From Tannerella sp. (GTDB lineage: Bacteria; Bacteroidota; Bacteroidia; Bacteroidales; Tannerellaceae), in the NCBI GenBank assembly GCA_031289445.1, contig JAITPL010000054.1:1-8786 (forward strand): a stretch of DNA of 8,786 nt. Direction: 5' to 3'. The notes beneath the pieces were generated by a model that was not told where the DNA came from, searched no databases, and saw only the letters and a program-made list of their open reading frames with translations. Positions 1 to 6,175 of this stretch are shown one piece after another; within the stretch, counting starts at the first letter, position 1; every line of letters begins with the position of its first letter. The position numbers and the translations under genes are program-made.

Positions 1-1976
1 CGGTTCAGCAAGTTGTATATCCCGAATGACAATTCGTTTGTGAAGTGTTTGCCTGTGCGAACAATGTTATATCCAATGTCAATGCGAAAGTAATACGGGA
101 TTTGAAAGCCGTTGACGGAGGTCATCAACTGTCGTGCTTGCGCATTGCTTTCCAGTTTCGACCCGACAGGTATGCTTGCGTCGCGGTTGTCCCAGAATGG
201 CGGTGTGATACCCTGATAGGCAGCAACAGGTATGGTGATGTGATTGCCGGAAGAGTAAGCCGCTACGGCATTGAAATACTGTTTCCATTTGAGGTTTTCC
301 ACCGTTGTGATTTGGCCGGTAAAGTTAAAGATATGACGGCGGTCAAATTTTGAGGGAAACATTTTTCCTTCGTTCATCCCGTCGTATTGACGGCGCGATT
401 TCGACAAGGTATAGGATATGGCGCTTGTCCATCGGGCGCTTGTGCCCTCTATCCTCGATTCAAAGCCATAGCTATCTCCGTGTCCGACGGCTATTACATC
501 GTCCCACTTTGTGTTTTGGATACCGAAAACATTTGTTCCGTTCAGATAGCTTACCAGTTTGTCCATATATTTATAGTATAATCCGCCCGAAAAACTAAAT
601 GTCTGTTCAGTCAGATAATAGCCTCCGCCATATATCTGATGCGCCTTTTCGGGACGAAAAGAGGTGGTAGCAGGTATCATTATATCAAGCGACCAGCCTA
701 TGGGCATTCCTTCGACGAGATGATAAAATTGCGAAAAACCGTCGTAACTGATTCCCCAACCTGCATTTTTTGATGCTTTGACGTCAATGGCTGCACGGAT
801 ATTGCCGTCGAACATGTTTTTGCCGTCTGTTTGAAAGTGGCTGCCGCGAAGTCCCAATGATGCGGTTATCGAGCCATAACGGTAATCAACGTCGCCAAAG
901 ATACTGACGGTGTTCGAACGGAAAGTCCTGTTTCCCGACGGCCTTTGATTCTGATAAATCTTTTCGGCGGCAGGCAGGAAGGACTGGAACTGTTCTTGCA
1001 GTCCGGCGTCAAACTTCAGTCGGTCATCCCTGTAAACCAGCATCGAACGGAAGGCTATATCCCTGAGTATTGTTTTGGTTCGCAGCTCTCCAAGAAGATC
1101 GGTTTGCGTGTGAAACTGATGCTGCTGATTCGATTCATAAGCGGAATAATATGCAAGAGTTTGCAATTGCCACCGGTTTAACATATCGCTTTTCCACGAG
1201 CCATAAAGGAGTTTGTTCTTCCAGCTTGCCTCTATGGCGCTGTTGTAATCATCAAAGTCGGTTATATATTTAAAGTTGTCGTAACTGACGTATCCGGCTA
1301 CAGTCAATTGATTAGCTGCGTTGAGGTGATAGTCGTAAACGTTCAGTTTAAAGTCGCCCGGAGAGTCGGCTATTTTTTTGATTAACTTCAATTCGGGAGT
1401 TACGATAGATGTGCGTCCGGAAGCGATAATCGAGAGTTTGGGCGTGATGTATCCACTAACATTTCCACCCAGGAAGAAGGGCGATATTGACAGGCTTGCG
1501 TGGTAATTGGTATCAGCCTCGACGCTTGTTACACATATGACGGATGAAAGAAAATTGCCCGATTGAGCCGGTATTTTACCTGTGCGAAATTCCAAATCCT
1601 TTACCATTTCGGGCGGAAATACCGACAGTAATCCGAACAAGTGGGCATTGCCATACAGGGGCGCTCCATCCAGTTCAGTGCGATTGTTGCCGTTGTTGCC
1701 TCCGCGTACAAAAAAGCCCATTCCGCCGTCCATTCCCTGCGAAACGCCGGGCAATGTAGATATATAACGCAAGGCATCTGCTTCGCCTGCGACCGAAACC
1801 ATAATCTTAAAGTCGCGAGGCGTATATCGGTAAATGTTATTGCGTTTGATATGGCTTCTGCCATAAACGGTTACCGTATCCATGCTCAAGGAAGTGAACG
1901 TCGAATCGGGAGATTGTGCCGGGCAGTAGGATGCAGCGGCGTAAATCATCAGCAGGAGGGTGAATATCTTTTTCAA
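1..1976 (-). CDS. TonB-dependent outer-membrane receptor, C-terminus cut by window edge
   Basis: This is a gated beta-barrel porin of the outer membrane, energised by TonB-ExbBD; its ligand is unknown. The reverse-strand frame is open from 1976 to base 1, giving 658 codons. Residues 2-20 form a signal peptide (KKIFTLLLMIYAAASYCPA), and a TonB-box-like DTVTVYG follows at 33-39. The plug has LPGVSQG near 75-81, FVRGGNNGNNRTELDGAPLYG at 89-109 (the RGG...LDG signature) and HLFGLLSVFPPEMV just after. The rest alternates aromatic strands, and the last residues in view, FGIYNLLNR, are typical of the final strands, so probably only tens of residues are missing. It lacks the carboxypeptidase-regulatory-like domain that many Bacteroidota receptors carry before the plug. 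It lies directly behind a DUF4249-type lipoprotein and is probably co-translated with it. Family assignment is secure; substrate is not inferable. Confidence 0.93.
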   Translation of the reverse strand, partial: MKKIFTLLLMIYAAASYCPAQSPDSTFTSLSMDTVTVYGRSHIKRNNIYRYTPRDFKIMVSVAGEADALRYISTLPGVSQGMDGGMGFFVRGGNNGNNRTELDGAPLYGNAHLFGLLSVFPPEMVKDLEFRTGKIPAQSGNFLSSVICVTSVEADTNYHASLSISPFFLGGNVSGYITPKLSIIASGRTSIVTPELKLIKKIADSPGDFKLNVYDYHLNAANQLTVAGYVSYDNFKYITDFDDYNSAIEASWKNKLLYGSWKSDMLNRWQLQTLAYYSAYESNQQHQFHTQTDLLGELRTKTILRDIAFRSMLVYRDDRLKFDAGLQEQFQSFLPAAEKIYQNQRPSGNRTFRSNTVSIFGDVDYRYGSITASLGLRGSHFQTDGKNMFDGNIRAAIDVKASKNAGWGISYDGFSQFYHLVEGMPIGWSLDIMIPATTSFRPEKAHQIYGGGYYLTEQTFSFSGGLYYKYMDKLVSYLNGTNVFGIQNTKWDDVIAVGHGDSYGFESRIEGTSARWTSAISYTLSKSRRQYDGMNEGKMFPSKFDRRHIFNFTGQITTVENLKWKQYFNAVAAYSSGNHITIPVAAYQGITPPFWDNRDASIPVGSKLESNAQARQLMTSVNGFQIPYYFRIDIGYNIVRTGKHFTNELSFGIYNLLN
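1973..1976 (-). promoter_or_regulatory. TTGA stop/start overlap fixing a TTG start for the receptor
   Basis: On the reverse strand the lipoprotein's TGA stop (1975-1973) overlaps a TTG codon (1976-1974) that opens the receptor frame. Ten codons upstream of the TTG the receptor frame meets a TGA, and no ATG or GTG lies between. The first ATG downstream is codon 10, in the middle of the hydrophobic signal core, and would remove the KK n-region. TTG is therefore the only start giving a normal signal peptide. This implies translational coupling, with ribosomes finishing the lipoprotein reinitiating on the receptor. Confidence 0.72.
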
Positions 1977-2836
1977 GGCTTGTCGAAGTATAAAATGTAT
2001 TGGTCATGATAGGCTGCAAAAATTCCGACTCCGTTTTGGATGTTCGAATAAATACGACTTTCGTCATACCAGATTGTCGGGTCGCTTTCGTCAAGGTAAA
2101 CATACATCTTCTGCAAACTCGTTTTCAAGTATCGGTCATATTCGTATGACGCGGTACGGAAAGCAATAAGCGAATAATGTTGGTATCGGGCTTGCAAACA
2201 GAACTTGACGTCGGTATCGGTTGCGGGGATTCTGACGTATGCTCTGAATGCAGGTGTAGTAGCTGAAGGAATTGTTTCTTTCATGTTGCCGTCTTCGTTG
2301 AAACGGTCGGCATGGATATGGTCGGTGCCAATCAGCATTTTGAGCGTCTCGGCGCCGCTTGGTCGATTGTTTGAGGTATCGGAGTTAAGGACGAATATCC
2401 AGTAAGGGTTGCCGGTTTTGTTTTGACTGAAATTTTTGGAAAACGGCGTGTTATCGCCGAGGTCTTGAATACTTGCGGGAGAAGGCATTGTGGTCGTGGC
2501 AGTCAGTGTTTTGCCATCCGAAAGTTTTACCGTAAGAGTGTAAACCGCTCCCGCTTTAGGCGTGAAACGCAGTTGCCATTGACCAGCACTCAGACGCAGA
2601 AATTTGCCTGCATCAATACCGTTTTCAGCCAAGCTTATTTGTGCGGATATGATTTTTTGAAACTTGTATTCTTCTCCCAGCTTGACGCTTTTGGTGAGGC
2701 TCAGCGTTTGGATACTGTCGTTTGTCAAGGTGCAATTGACTACTGTTTGCTCCGTTTCGTCAACAGGCAATTGCAATTCCTTGATGCAGGACGATATAAC
2801 TAATAATCCACAGACGGCAAATAGAAATGATTTCAT
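1973..2836 (-). CDS. DUF4249-type outer-membrane lipoprotein
   Basis: A 287-residue secreted lipoprotein of the type found beside TonB-dependent receptors in Bacteroidota; it is likely a surface or periplasmic accessory for ligand capture, with no established biochemical role. The start ATG is followed by a short lipoprotein signal, MKSFLFAVCGLLVISSC, with the lipidated cysteine at residue 17 after LVISS. Then come VVNCTLTNDSIQTLSLTKSV (about residues 32-51), an Ig-like beta section with AQISLAENG, and AGAVYTLTVKLSDGKTLTAT (about 94-113) followed by TTMPSPASI. This order (VVNG-like opening, strand with L.dG, Y.L.V...G..L.A.T.MP.P) matches DUF4249. The length is somewhat under the 300-400 residues I expect for the family. 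The stop overlaps the receptor's start, so the two form one transcription unit. The assignment rests on pattern recognition. Confidence 0.82.
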   Translation of the reverse strand: MKSFLFAVCGLLVISSCIKELQLPVDETEQTVVNCTLTNDSIQTLSLTKSVKLGEEYKFQKIISAQISLAENGIDAGKFLRLSAGQWQLRFTPKAGAVYTLTVKLSDGKTLTATTTMPSPASIQDLGDNTPFSKNFSQNKTGNPYWIFVLNSDTSNNRPSGAETLKMLIGTDHIHADRFNEDGNMKETIPSATTPAFRAYVRIPATDTDVKFCLQARYQHYSLIAFRTASYEYDRYLKTSLQKMYVYLDESDPTIWYDESRIYSNIQNGVGIFAAYHDQYILYFDKP

Positions 2837-2893
2837 TATGATTGCTTTGATTAATCATGCAAAGAATCAGACATATTACCTCAATGCGGTTTG
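2837..2893 (-). other. 57-base gap between the monooxygenase-like gene and the lipoprotein gene
   Basis: This AT-rich spacer contains a perfect 10-bp palindrome, TGATTAATCA (2848-2857), inside a looser CTTTG...CAAAG inverted repeat (2845-2864). There is no T-run after it, so it is not a convincing terminator. I see no good TAnnTTTG promoter; the nearest match, ATTCTTTG, misses both conserved bases of the TA. Read-through from the upstream gene is possible, but a weak promoter cannot be excluded. Confidence 0.35.
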
Positions 2894-3964
2894 TTACTCG
2901 CTATCTTCCGCTTCCTGATAGTCTTCTTGCAGCTTGGTCATCACGTCTTTGACGGTGTTGATCTTTTGTGCACGGTAGGCGTTCTGGCCGGCAAAGGCAT
3001 ATCCCTTCTTCAGGTTTCCTCTTGCCGCCTGACAGAGGGCGAGGATGATGCAGTAAGGGCTGTTGGTATAGTCGCAAGTTCTGATACAGTTGTAGGGGCA
3101 CTTTTTAGGGCGTTCGCTGCCGTCTTCGACGCGGTGGATAAACTCGCCGTCGATAGCCCTGCCCGGCATCCCTACCGGACTCTGGATGATTTTTATATCT
3201 TCCTCGGAGGCGTTGATATAGGCGTTCTTGAAGCCGTCCGCCGCATCGCATTCCTGAGTCGTTACAAAAATGCTTCCCAGCTGCACGGCGGCTACGCCCA
3301 TCTTCATGAAGCGCAGAATGTCGGCGCCGGTATAGATGCCTCCGGCGGCGATGACAGGGATTTCCTTCTCGTCCTTATACTGTCGGGCTACTTCGATTAC
3401 TTGGGGGATAAGTTTTTCCAGAGCGTAGTCGGCGTCGTCAATCTGTTCGCGTTTGAAACCCAGATGACCGCCGGCTTTAGGGCCTTCCACCACGATGGCG
3501 TCGGGTAGGTAGTGAAAGTTTTTGTTCCACTTCTCGCAGATGATTCTGGCTGCCCTGGCCGAGGATACTATGGGCACTAACCGCGTATGAGTGTCAGGTT
3601 CGACGTAGGAGGGCAGGTCGAGCGGCAGTCCGGCGCCTGCAAAGATGACGTCCACCTTTTCGGCGATAGAGGTGCGCACCATGTCGGCAAAGTTCGTAAG
3701 CGCTACCATGATGTTGACGCCGATGATGCCTTTGGTTTTTTCGCGCGCCTTACGCAGTTCCTCTTTCAGCCCCCAGATGCAGTTGGCGAAGTAGTCGCCG
3801 GATGTTCGCGGGTAGAGCAGTCCCAGGCCTGCGGCCGAGATGACGCCTATGCCTCCTTCGTTGGCCACAGCCGCCGACAGGCGCGATAGTGATATTCCTA
3901 CTCCCATTCCTCCCTGGATAATGGGCAGGTTGACTGTAATGTTACCTATTTTAAATGATTTCAT
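2894..3964 (-). CDS. Nitronate monooxygenase / FabK-like FMN TIM-barrel oxidoreductase
   Basis: A 356-residue cytoplasmic flavoprotein of the 2-nitropropane dioxygenase family, whose members oxidise nitronates or act as enoyl-ACP reductases (FabK). FMN-binding barrel motifs are in order: PIIQGGMGVG (14-23), GVNIMVA (82-88), VVEGPKAGGHLG (158-169, with H167 at the family's catalytic histidine position), VIAAGGIYTGADI (204-216) and VQLGSIFV (227-234). The C-terminus carries five cysteines, C289, C293, C297, C305 and C311. I recognise this cluster from anaerobe members of the family; it could bind metal or an Fe-S centre, but that is inference. The ATG at 3964 is preferred. An in-frame TTG extension to 4003 would start inside the gene's own -7 promoter element, and the extra 13 residues precede the normal barrel start. 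The sequence does not decide nitronate versus enoyl-ACP activity. Confidence 0.9.
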   Translation of the reverse strand: MKSFKIGNITVNLPIIQGGMGVGISLSRLSAAVANEGGIGVISAAGLGLLYPRTSGDYFANCIWGLKEELRKAREKTKGIIGVNIMVALTNFADMVRTSIAEKVDVIFAGAGLPLDLPSYVEPDTHTRLVPIVSSARAARIICEKWNKNFHYLPDAIVVEGPKAGGHLGFKREQIDDADYALEKLIPQVIEVARQYKDEKEIPVIAAGGIYTGADILRFMKMGVAAVQLGSIFVTTQECDAADGFKNAYINASEEDIKIIQSPVGMPGRAIDGEFIHRVEDGSERPKKCPYNCIRTCDYTNSPYCIILALCQAARGNLKKGYAFAGQNAYRAQKINTVKDVMTKLQEDYQEAEDSE

Positions 3965-4000
3965 TCTTGAAACGGTATAAAAAAATCTTATTAAGCGCCG

Positions 4001-4030
4001 CAAAGGTAATCATTATTTGTCAGAAAACAA
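4001..4030 (-). promoter_or_regulatory. Bacteroidota-type promoter for the leftward genes
   Basis: On the reverse strand, TACCTTTG (4008-4001) matches the TAnnTTTG -7 consensus exactly. A TTG (4030-4028), 19 bases upstream of it, serves as the -33 element. Transcription would begin near 3993-3995, leaving a leader of about 30 bases before the ATG at 3964. The promoter faces away from the sigma-54 promoter at 4187-4202. Confidence 0.68.
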
Positions 4031-4067
4031 CAATAAGGTAGTCATTATTTGTCGGAAAACAACAATT
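4004..4067. repeat. 32-bp tandem direct repeat, two copies, over the leftward promoter
   Basis: Copy one (4004-4035) and copy two (4036-4067) are adjacent and equal in length, with three mismatches (4009/4041, 4022/4054, 4035/4067). The shared core is CATTATTTGTC-R-GAAAACAACAAT. Read in the direction of the leftward gene, each unit carries the -33 TTG region, the spacer and TACCT of the -7 element. Only the copy nearer the gene continues to TACCTTTG; the other continues to TACCTTAT, so it looks like a duplicated but incomplete promoter, or an operator present twice. Confidence 0.85.
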
Positions 4068-4102
4068 GCGAAGAGGAAAGACGGACGGCGAGCGCCGGAC
4101 GA

Positions 4103-4144
4103 AGTGTCCGCCAAAATCGGACACTGTGTGCGAAATCGGACACT
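4103..4144 (+). promoter_or_regulatory. Predicted activator-binding sites upstream of the sigma-54 promoter
   Basis: A perfect 8-bp inverted repeat, AGTGTCCG (4103-4110) and CGGACACT (4118-4125), is separated by seven bases. A second exact CGGACACT lies at 4137-4144, opposed by the imperfect arm TGTGTGCG (4125-4132). The sites centre about 99 and 73-78 bases upstream of the predicted start at 4213, the usual range for enhancer sites of NtrC-family activators. Two more CGGAC motifs (4082-4086, 4096-4100) and a CGGCG-AG-CGCCG palindrome (4086-4097) extend the cluster leftward. The cognate regulator is not in the window. Confidence 0.66.
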
Positions 4145-4186
4145 GCGTATTTCGCTATATTGATGATTTATAAGCGTTTAAGGTTT

Positions 4187-4202
4187 TGGCACAGGATTTG
4201 CT
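4187..4202 (+). promoter_or_regulatory. Sigma-54 (-24/-12) promoter of the exporter operon
   Basis: TGGCACAGGATTTGCT matches the consensus TGGCACG-N4-TTGCW at every position except the seventh, where A replaces G. The GG (4188-4189) and GC (4200-4201) doublets are exactly 12 bases apart, as RpoN requires. Transcription would start near 4213, giving a leader of about 17 bases before the adaptor's ATG at 4230. I see no TAnnTTTG element on this strand nearby. Transcription should therefore depend strictly on an AAA+ activator. Confidence 0.83.
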
Positions 4203-4229
4203 TGTCACTTATACGTTAAACAAAAAAAG

Positions 4230-5480
4230 ATGGATAGAGAAATTTCTAAAACAGAACGAAGGAAAGCCTTATGGCGACAAATCTTCAAAACAGGCGGCCT
4301 GATTCTTGCATTCGTGGTTGCCGCAGGATTTTTGATTTCATACATGCAGGCCTCGCTCAATAGGAAAGACCTGTTGATTTCGACCGTTGACAAGGGAACG
4401 ATAGAGGTTTCGGTCAACGCTTCGGGCAAGGTTGTGCCGGCTTTTGAGGAGATCATCAATTCGCCGATCAATTCACGCATTGTGGAGGTTTACCGTAAAG
4501 GCGGCGACGAGGTAGATGTGGGTACGCCTATACTGAAGCTGGACTTGCAGACGGTCGAAACCGAATACAACAAGCTGATAGACGAGGAAGAGATGCTTCG
4601 ACTGCAACTGGAACAGCTGCGGGTAACAAACAGCGGCAAGTTGTCCGAAATGGAGATGAAGCTCAAGGTGTCGCGCATGGAGTTGAGCCGTCGGGAGGTG
4701 GAGTTGAGGAACGAGCGCTATCTGGACAGTCTGGGCGCCGGTACTACCGACAAAGTGAGGCAGGTAGAACTAAGCTATCACGTCGGATTGCTTCAGCTCA
4801 ACGAAGACGAGCAGAAATATCTCAACGAGCAGGCTTTGACCGAAGCCGACCTGAAAGTAAAGGAGTTGGAGTTGAGGATTTTTCGCAAGGGATTGGCCGA
4901 AGCTCTCCGTACTCTGGAAGACGCGCAGATTCGTTCGCCGCGCAAGGCTATTCTGACTTATGTGAATACCGAGGTTGGAGCGCAGATACAGCAAGGTAGC
5001 CGGGTGGCTATCGTGTCCGAGCTTTCGCACTTCAAGGTCGAGGGCGAGATTGCCGATACTTACGGCGACCGTATTGCCGTCGGCAGCAGGGTGGTGGTCA
5101 AAATCGGCAATAACAAGCTGAACGGCACAGTGAGCGATATGACGCCATTGTCCAAAAACGGCATTCTCACATTTTCCGCCCAGTTGGAAGAAGATAATCA
5201 TCCTCGCCTGCGTTCGGGGCTTAAAGCTGACGTCTATGTGATGAACGCCATCAAGGAAGATGCGCTACGGATTGCCAACGCTTCTTATTATACCGGCAAG
5301 GGCGAGTATGAGCTGTTCGTAGTCAGCGATGATCAACTGTTGAAACGCAAGGTACAGTTGGGCGACAGCAATTTCGAATACGTGGAAGTGGTAAGCGGAT
5401 TGCGGCAGGGCGATGAAGTAGTCGTTTCGGACGTGTCGAGCTATCAGGAAAAGAGTAAACTGAAATTAAAGAACAAATAA
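4230..5480 (+). CDS. HlyD/MacA-type periplasmic adaptor of an ABC exporter
   Basis: A 416-residue membrane-fusion protein that would link an inner-membrane ABC transporter to an outer-membrane channel. A charged cytoplasmic start is followed by one membrane segment (about 22-40, GGLILAFVVAAGFLISYMQ). The first half of a lipoyl-like domain is at about 65-105 (SGKVVPAFEEIINSPINSRI, then GDEVDVGTPILKLD). A long helical hairpin spans about 108-230, rich in E, L, K and R with heptad-like spacing. The second lipoyl half is at about 232-262 (AQIRSPRKAILTYV, then GAQIQQGSRVAIV). A beta-barrel domain and a membrane-proximal domain (GLRQGDEVVVS) complete the usual MacA order, at a length normal for the family. 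It is the first gene after the sigma-54 promoter, and the ATPase gene starts 26 bases downstream. Substrate is unknown. Confidence 0.92.
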   Translation: MDREISKTERRKALWRQIFKTGGLILAFVVAAGFLISYMQASLNRKDLLISTVDKGTIEVSVNASGKVVPAFEEIINSPINSRIVEVYRKGGDEVDVGTPILKLDLQTVETEYNKLIDEEEMLRLQLEQLRVTNSGKLSEMEMKLKVSRMELSRREVELRNERYLDSLGAGTTDKVRQVELSYHVGLLQLNEDEQKYLNEQALTEADLKVKELELRIFRKGLAEALRTLEDAQIRSPRKAILTYVNTEVGAQIQQGSRVAIVSELSHFKVEGEIADTYGDRIAVGSRVVVKIGNNKLNGTVSDMTPLSKNGILTFSAQLEEDNHPRLRSGLKADVYVMNAIKEDALRIANASYYTGKGEYELFVVSDDQLLKRKVQLGDSNFEYVEVVSGLRQGDEVVVSDVSSYQEKSKLKLKNK

Positions 5481-5506
5481 ATTATCAACACATAAAAATA
5501 AATGAC

Positions 5507-6172
5507 ATGATTAAATTGAACAATTTGGAAAAAATCTACCGCACGAAGGAAATTGAAACGGTAGCATTGGAGAATGTAAACCTCGAAGTGAAGAAAGGCG
5601 AATTTATGTCTATCATGGGACCTTCGGGATGCGGTAAGTCAACTCTGTTGAATATCATGGGACTGCTGGACGTGCCTACAGTCGGCAAGGTAGAAATCGA
5701 CGGTATTGAAACGTCGGGCATGAACGACAAGGAAAAAGCGGCGTTCCGCAACGTTCAGCTGGGTTTTATTTTTCAAAGTTTCCATCTGATCAACTCGCTG
5801 AACGTACTCGACAATGTGGAACTGCCCCTGCTATATCGCAAGATTTCGGCTTCCGAACGGCGCAAGGCGGCTAAAACGGTACTCGAAAAGGTCGGTTTGA
5901 GTCACAGGATGAAGCACTTCCCTACCCAGCTGTCCGGCGGACAATGCCAGCGTGTCGCCATAGCCCGCGCCATAGTCGGCAATCCGAACATCATCCTCGC
6001 CGACGAGCCTACCGGTAATCTGGACAGCAAGATGGGCGCTGAAATTCTGGATATTCTGCACCAGCTCAACAGGGAGGAAGGGCGCACCATCATTATGGTT
6101 ACTCACAACGAACAGCAGGCCAATCAAACAAGCCGCACCGTTCGTTTCTTCGACGGACGGCAAATATCGTAG
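5507..6172 (+). CDS. ABC transporter ATPase, MacB/LolD family
   Basis: A 221-residue cytoplasmic ATPase that would drive the two permeases encoded next. All nucleotide-binding motifs are present: Walker A GPSGCGKST (38-46), Q-loop FIFQSF with Q90, signature LSGGQCQRVAIARAI (142-156), Walker B IILADEP (162-168) with catalytic E167, D-loop NLDS (171-174) and the switch histidine H200 in VTHN. The length and the MSIMGPSGCGKSTLLNIMG and ADEPTGNLDS wording are those of the MacB/LolD/FtsE group, which drives mechanotransmission rather than transmembrane transport through a pore. One oddity is cysteine at 147, where most relatives have glutamine (LSGGQQQR). It sits between the adaptor gene and the first permease gene, with only three bases to the latter. 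The specific subfamily (MacB-like exporter versus LolD) is inferred from the adaptor next door. Confidence 0.95.
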   Translation: MIKLNNLEKIYRTKEIETVALENVNLEVKKGEFMSIMGPSGCGKSTLLNIMGLLDVPTVGKVEIDGIETSGMNDKEKAAFRNVQLGFIFQSFHLINSLNVLDNVELPLLYRKISASERRKAAKTVLEKVGLSHRMKHFPTQLSGGQCQRVAIARAIVGNPNIILADEPTGNLDSKMGAEILDILHQLNREEGRTIIMVTHNEQQANQTSRTVRFFDGRQIS

Positions 6173-6175
6173 GGC

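Noticed and set aside
1..1976. Possible pseudogene or frameshifted receptor, because only short frames with both start and stop appear here
   Set aside because: I translated the reverse strand and found one uninterrupted frame. It lacks a stop only because the gene leaves the window.
2845..2864. Rho-independent terminator after the flavoprotein gene
   Set aside because: The stem is about 5 bp, AT-rich, interrupted, and not followed by a T-run in either direction.
2891..3508. A 205-codon open frame on the + strand opposite the flavoprotein gene
   Set aside because: It lies wholly antisense to a gene with clear motifs, resembles no family I know, and is explained by the codon bias of the real gene.
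3965..4003. N-terminal extension of the flavoprotein gene to a TTG at 4003
   Set aside because: That TTG is part of the TACCTTTG promoter element and would lie upstream of the predicted transcript start. The ATG at 3964 begins at the normal family N-terminus.
4004..4067. CRISPR-like repeat
   Set aside because: Only two copies abut directly with no spacers, and they overlap a promoter.
4151..4180. IHF-like bending site between the activator sites and the sigma-54 promoter
   Set aside because: The stretch is AT-rich, but the best match (CATCAATATAGCG on the reverse strand) lacks the TTR half of the consensus.
4770..5201. Antisense open frame within the adaptor gene, with similar ones in the ATPase and permease genes
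   Set aside because: These are shadows of well-supported coding regions, with odd compositions (long R, Q or H runs) and no recognisable domains.
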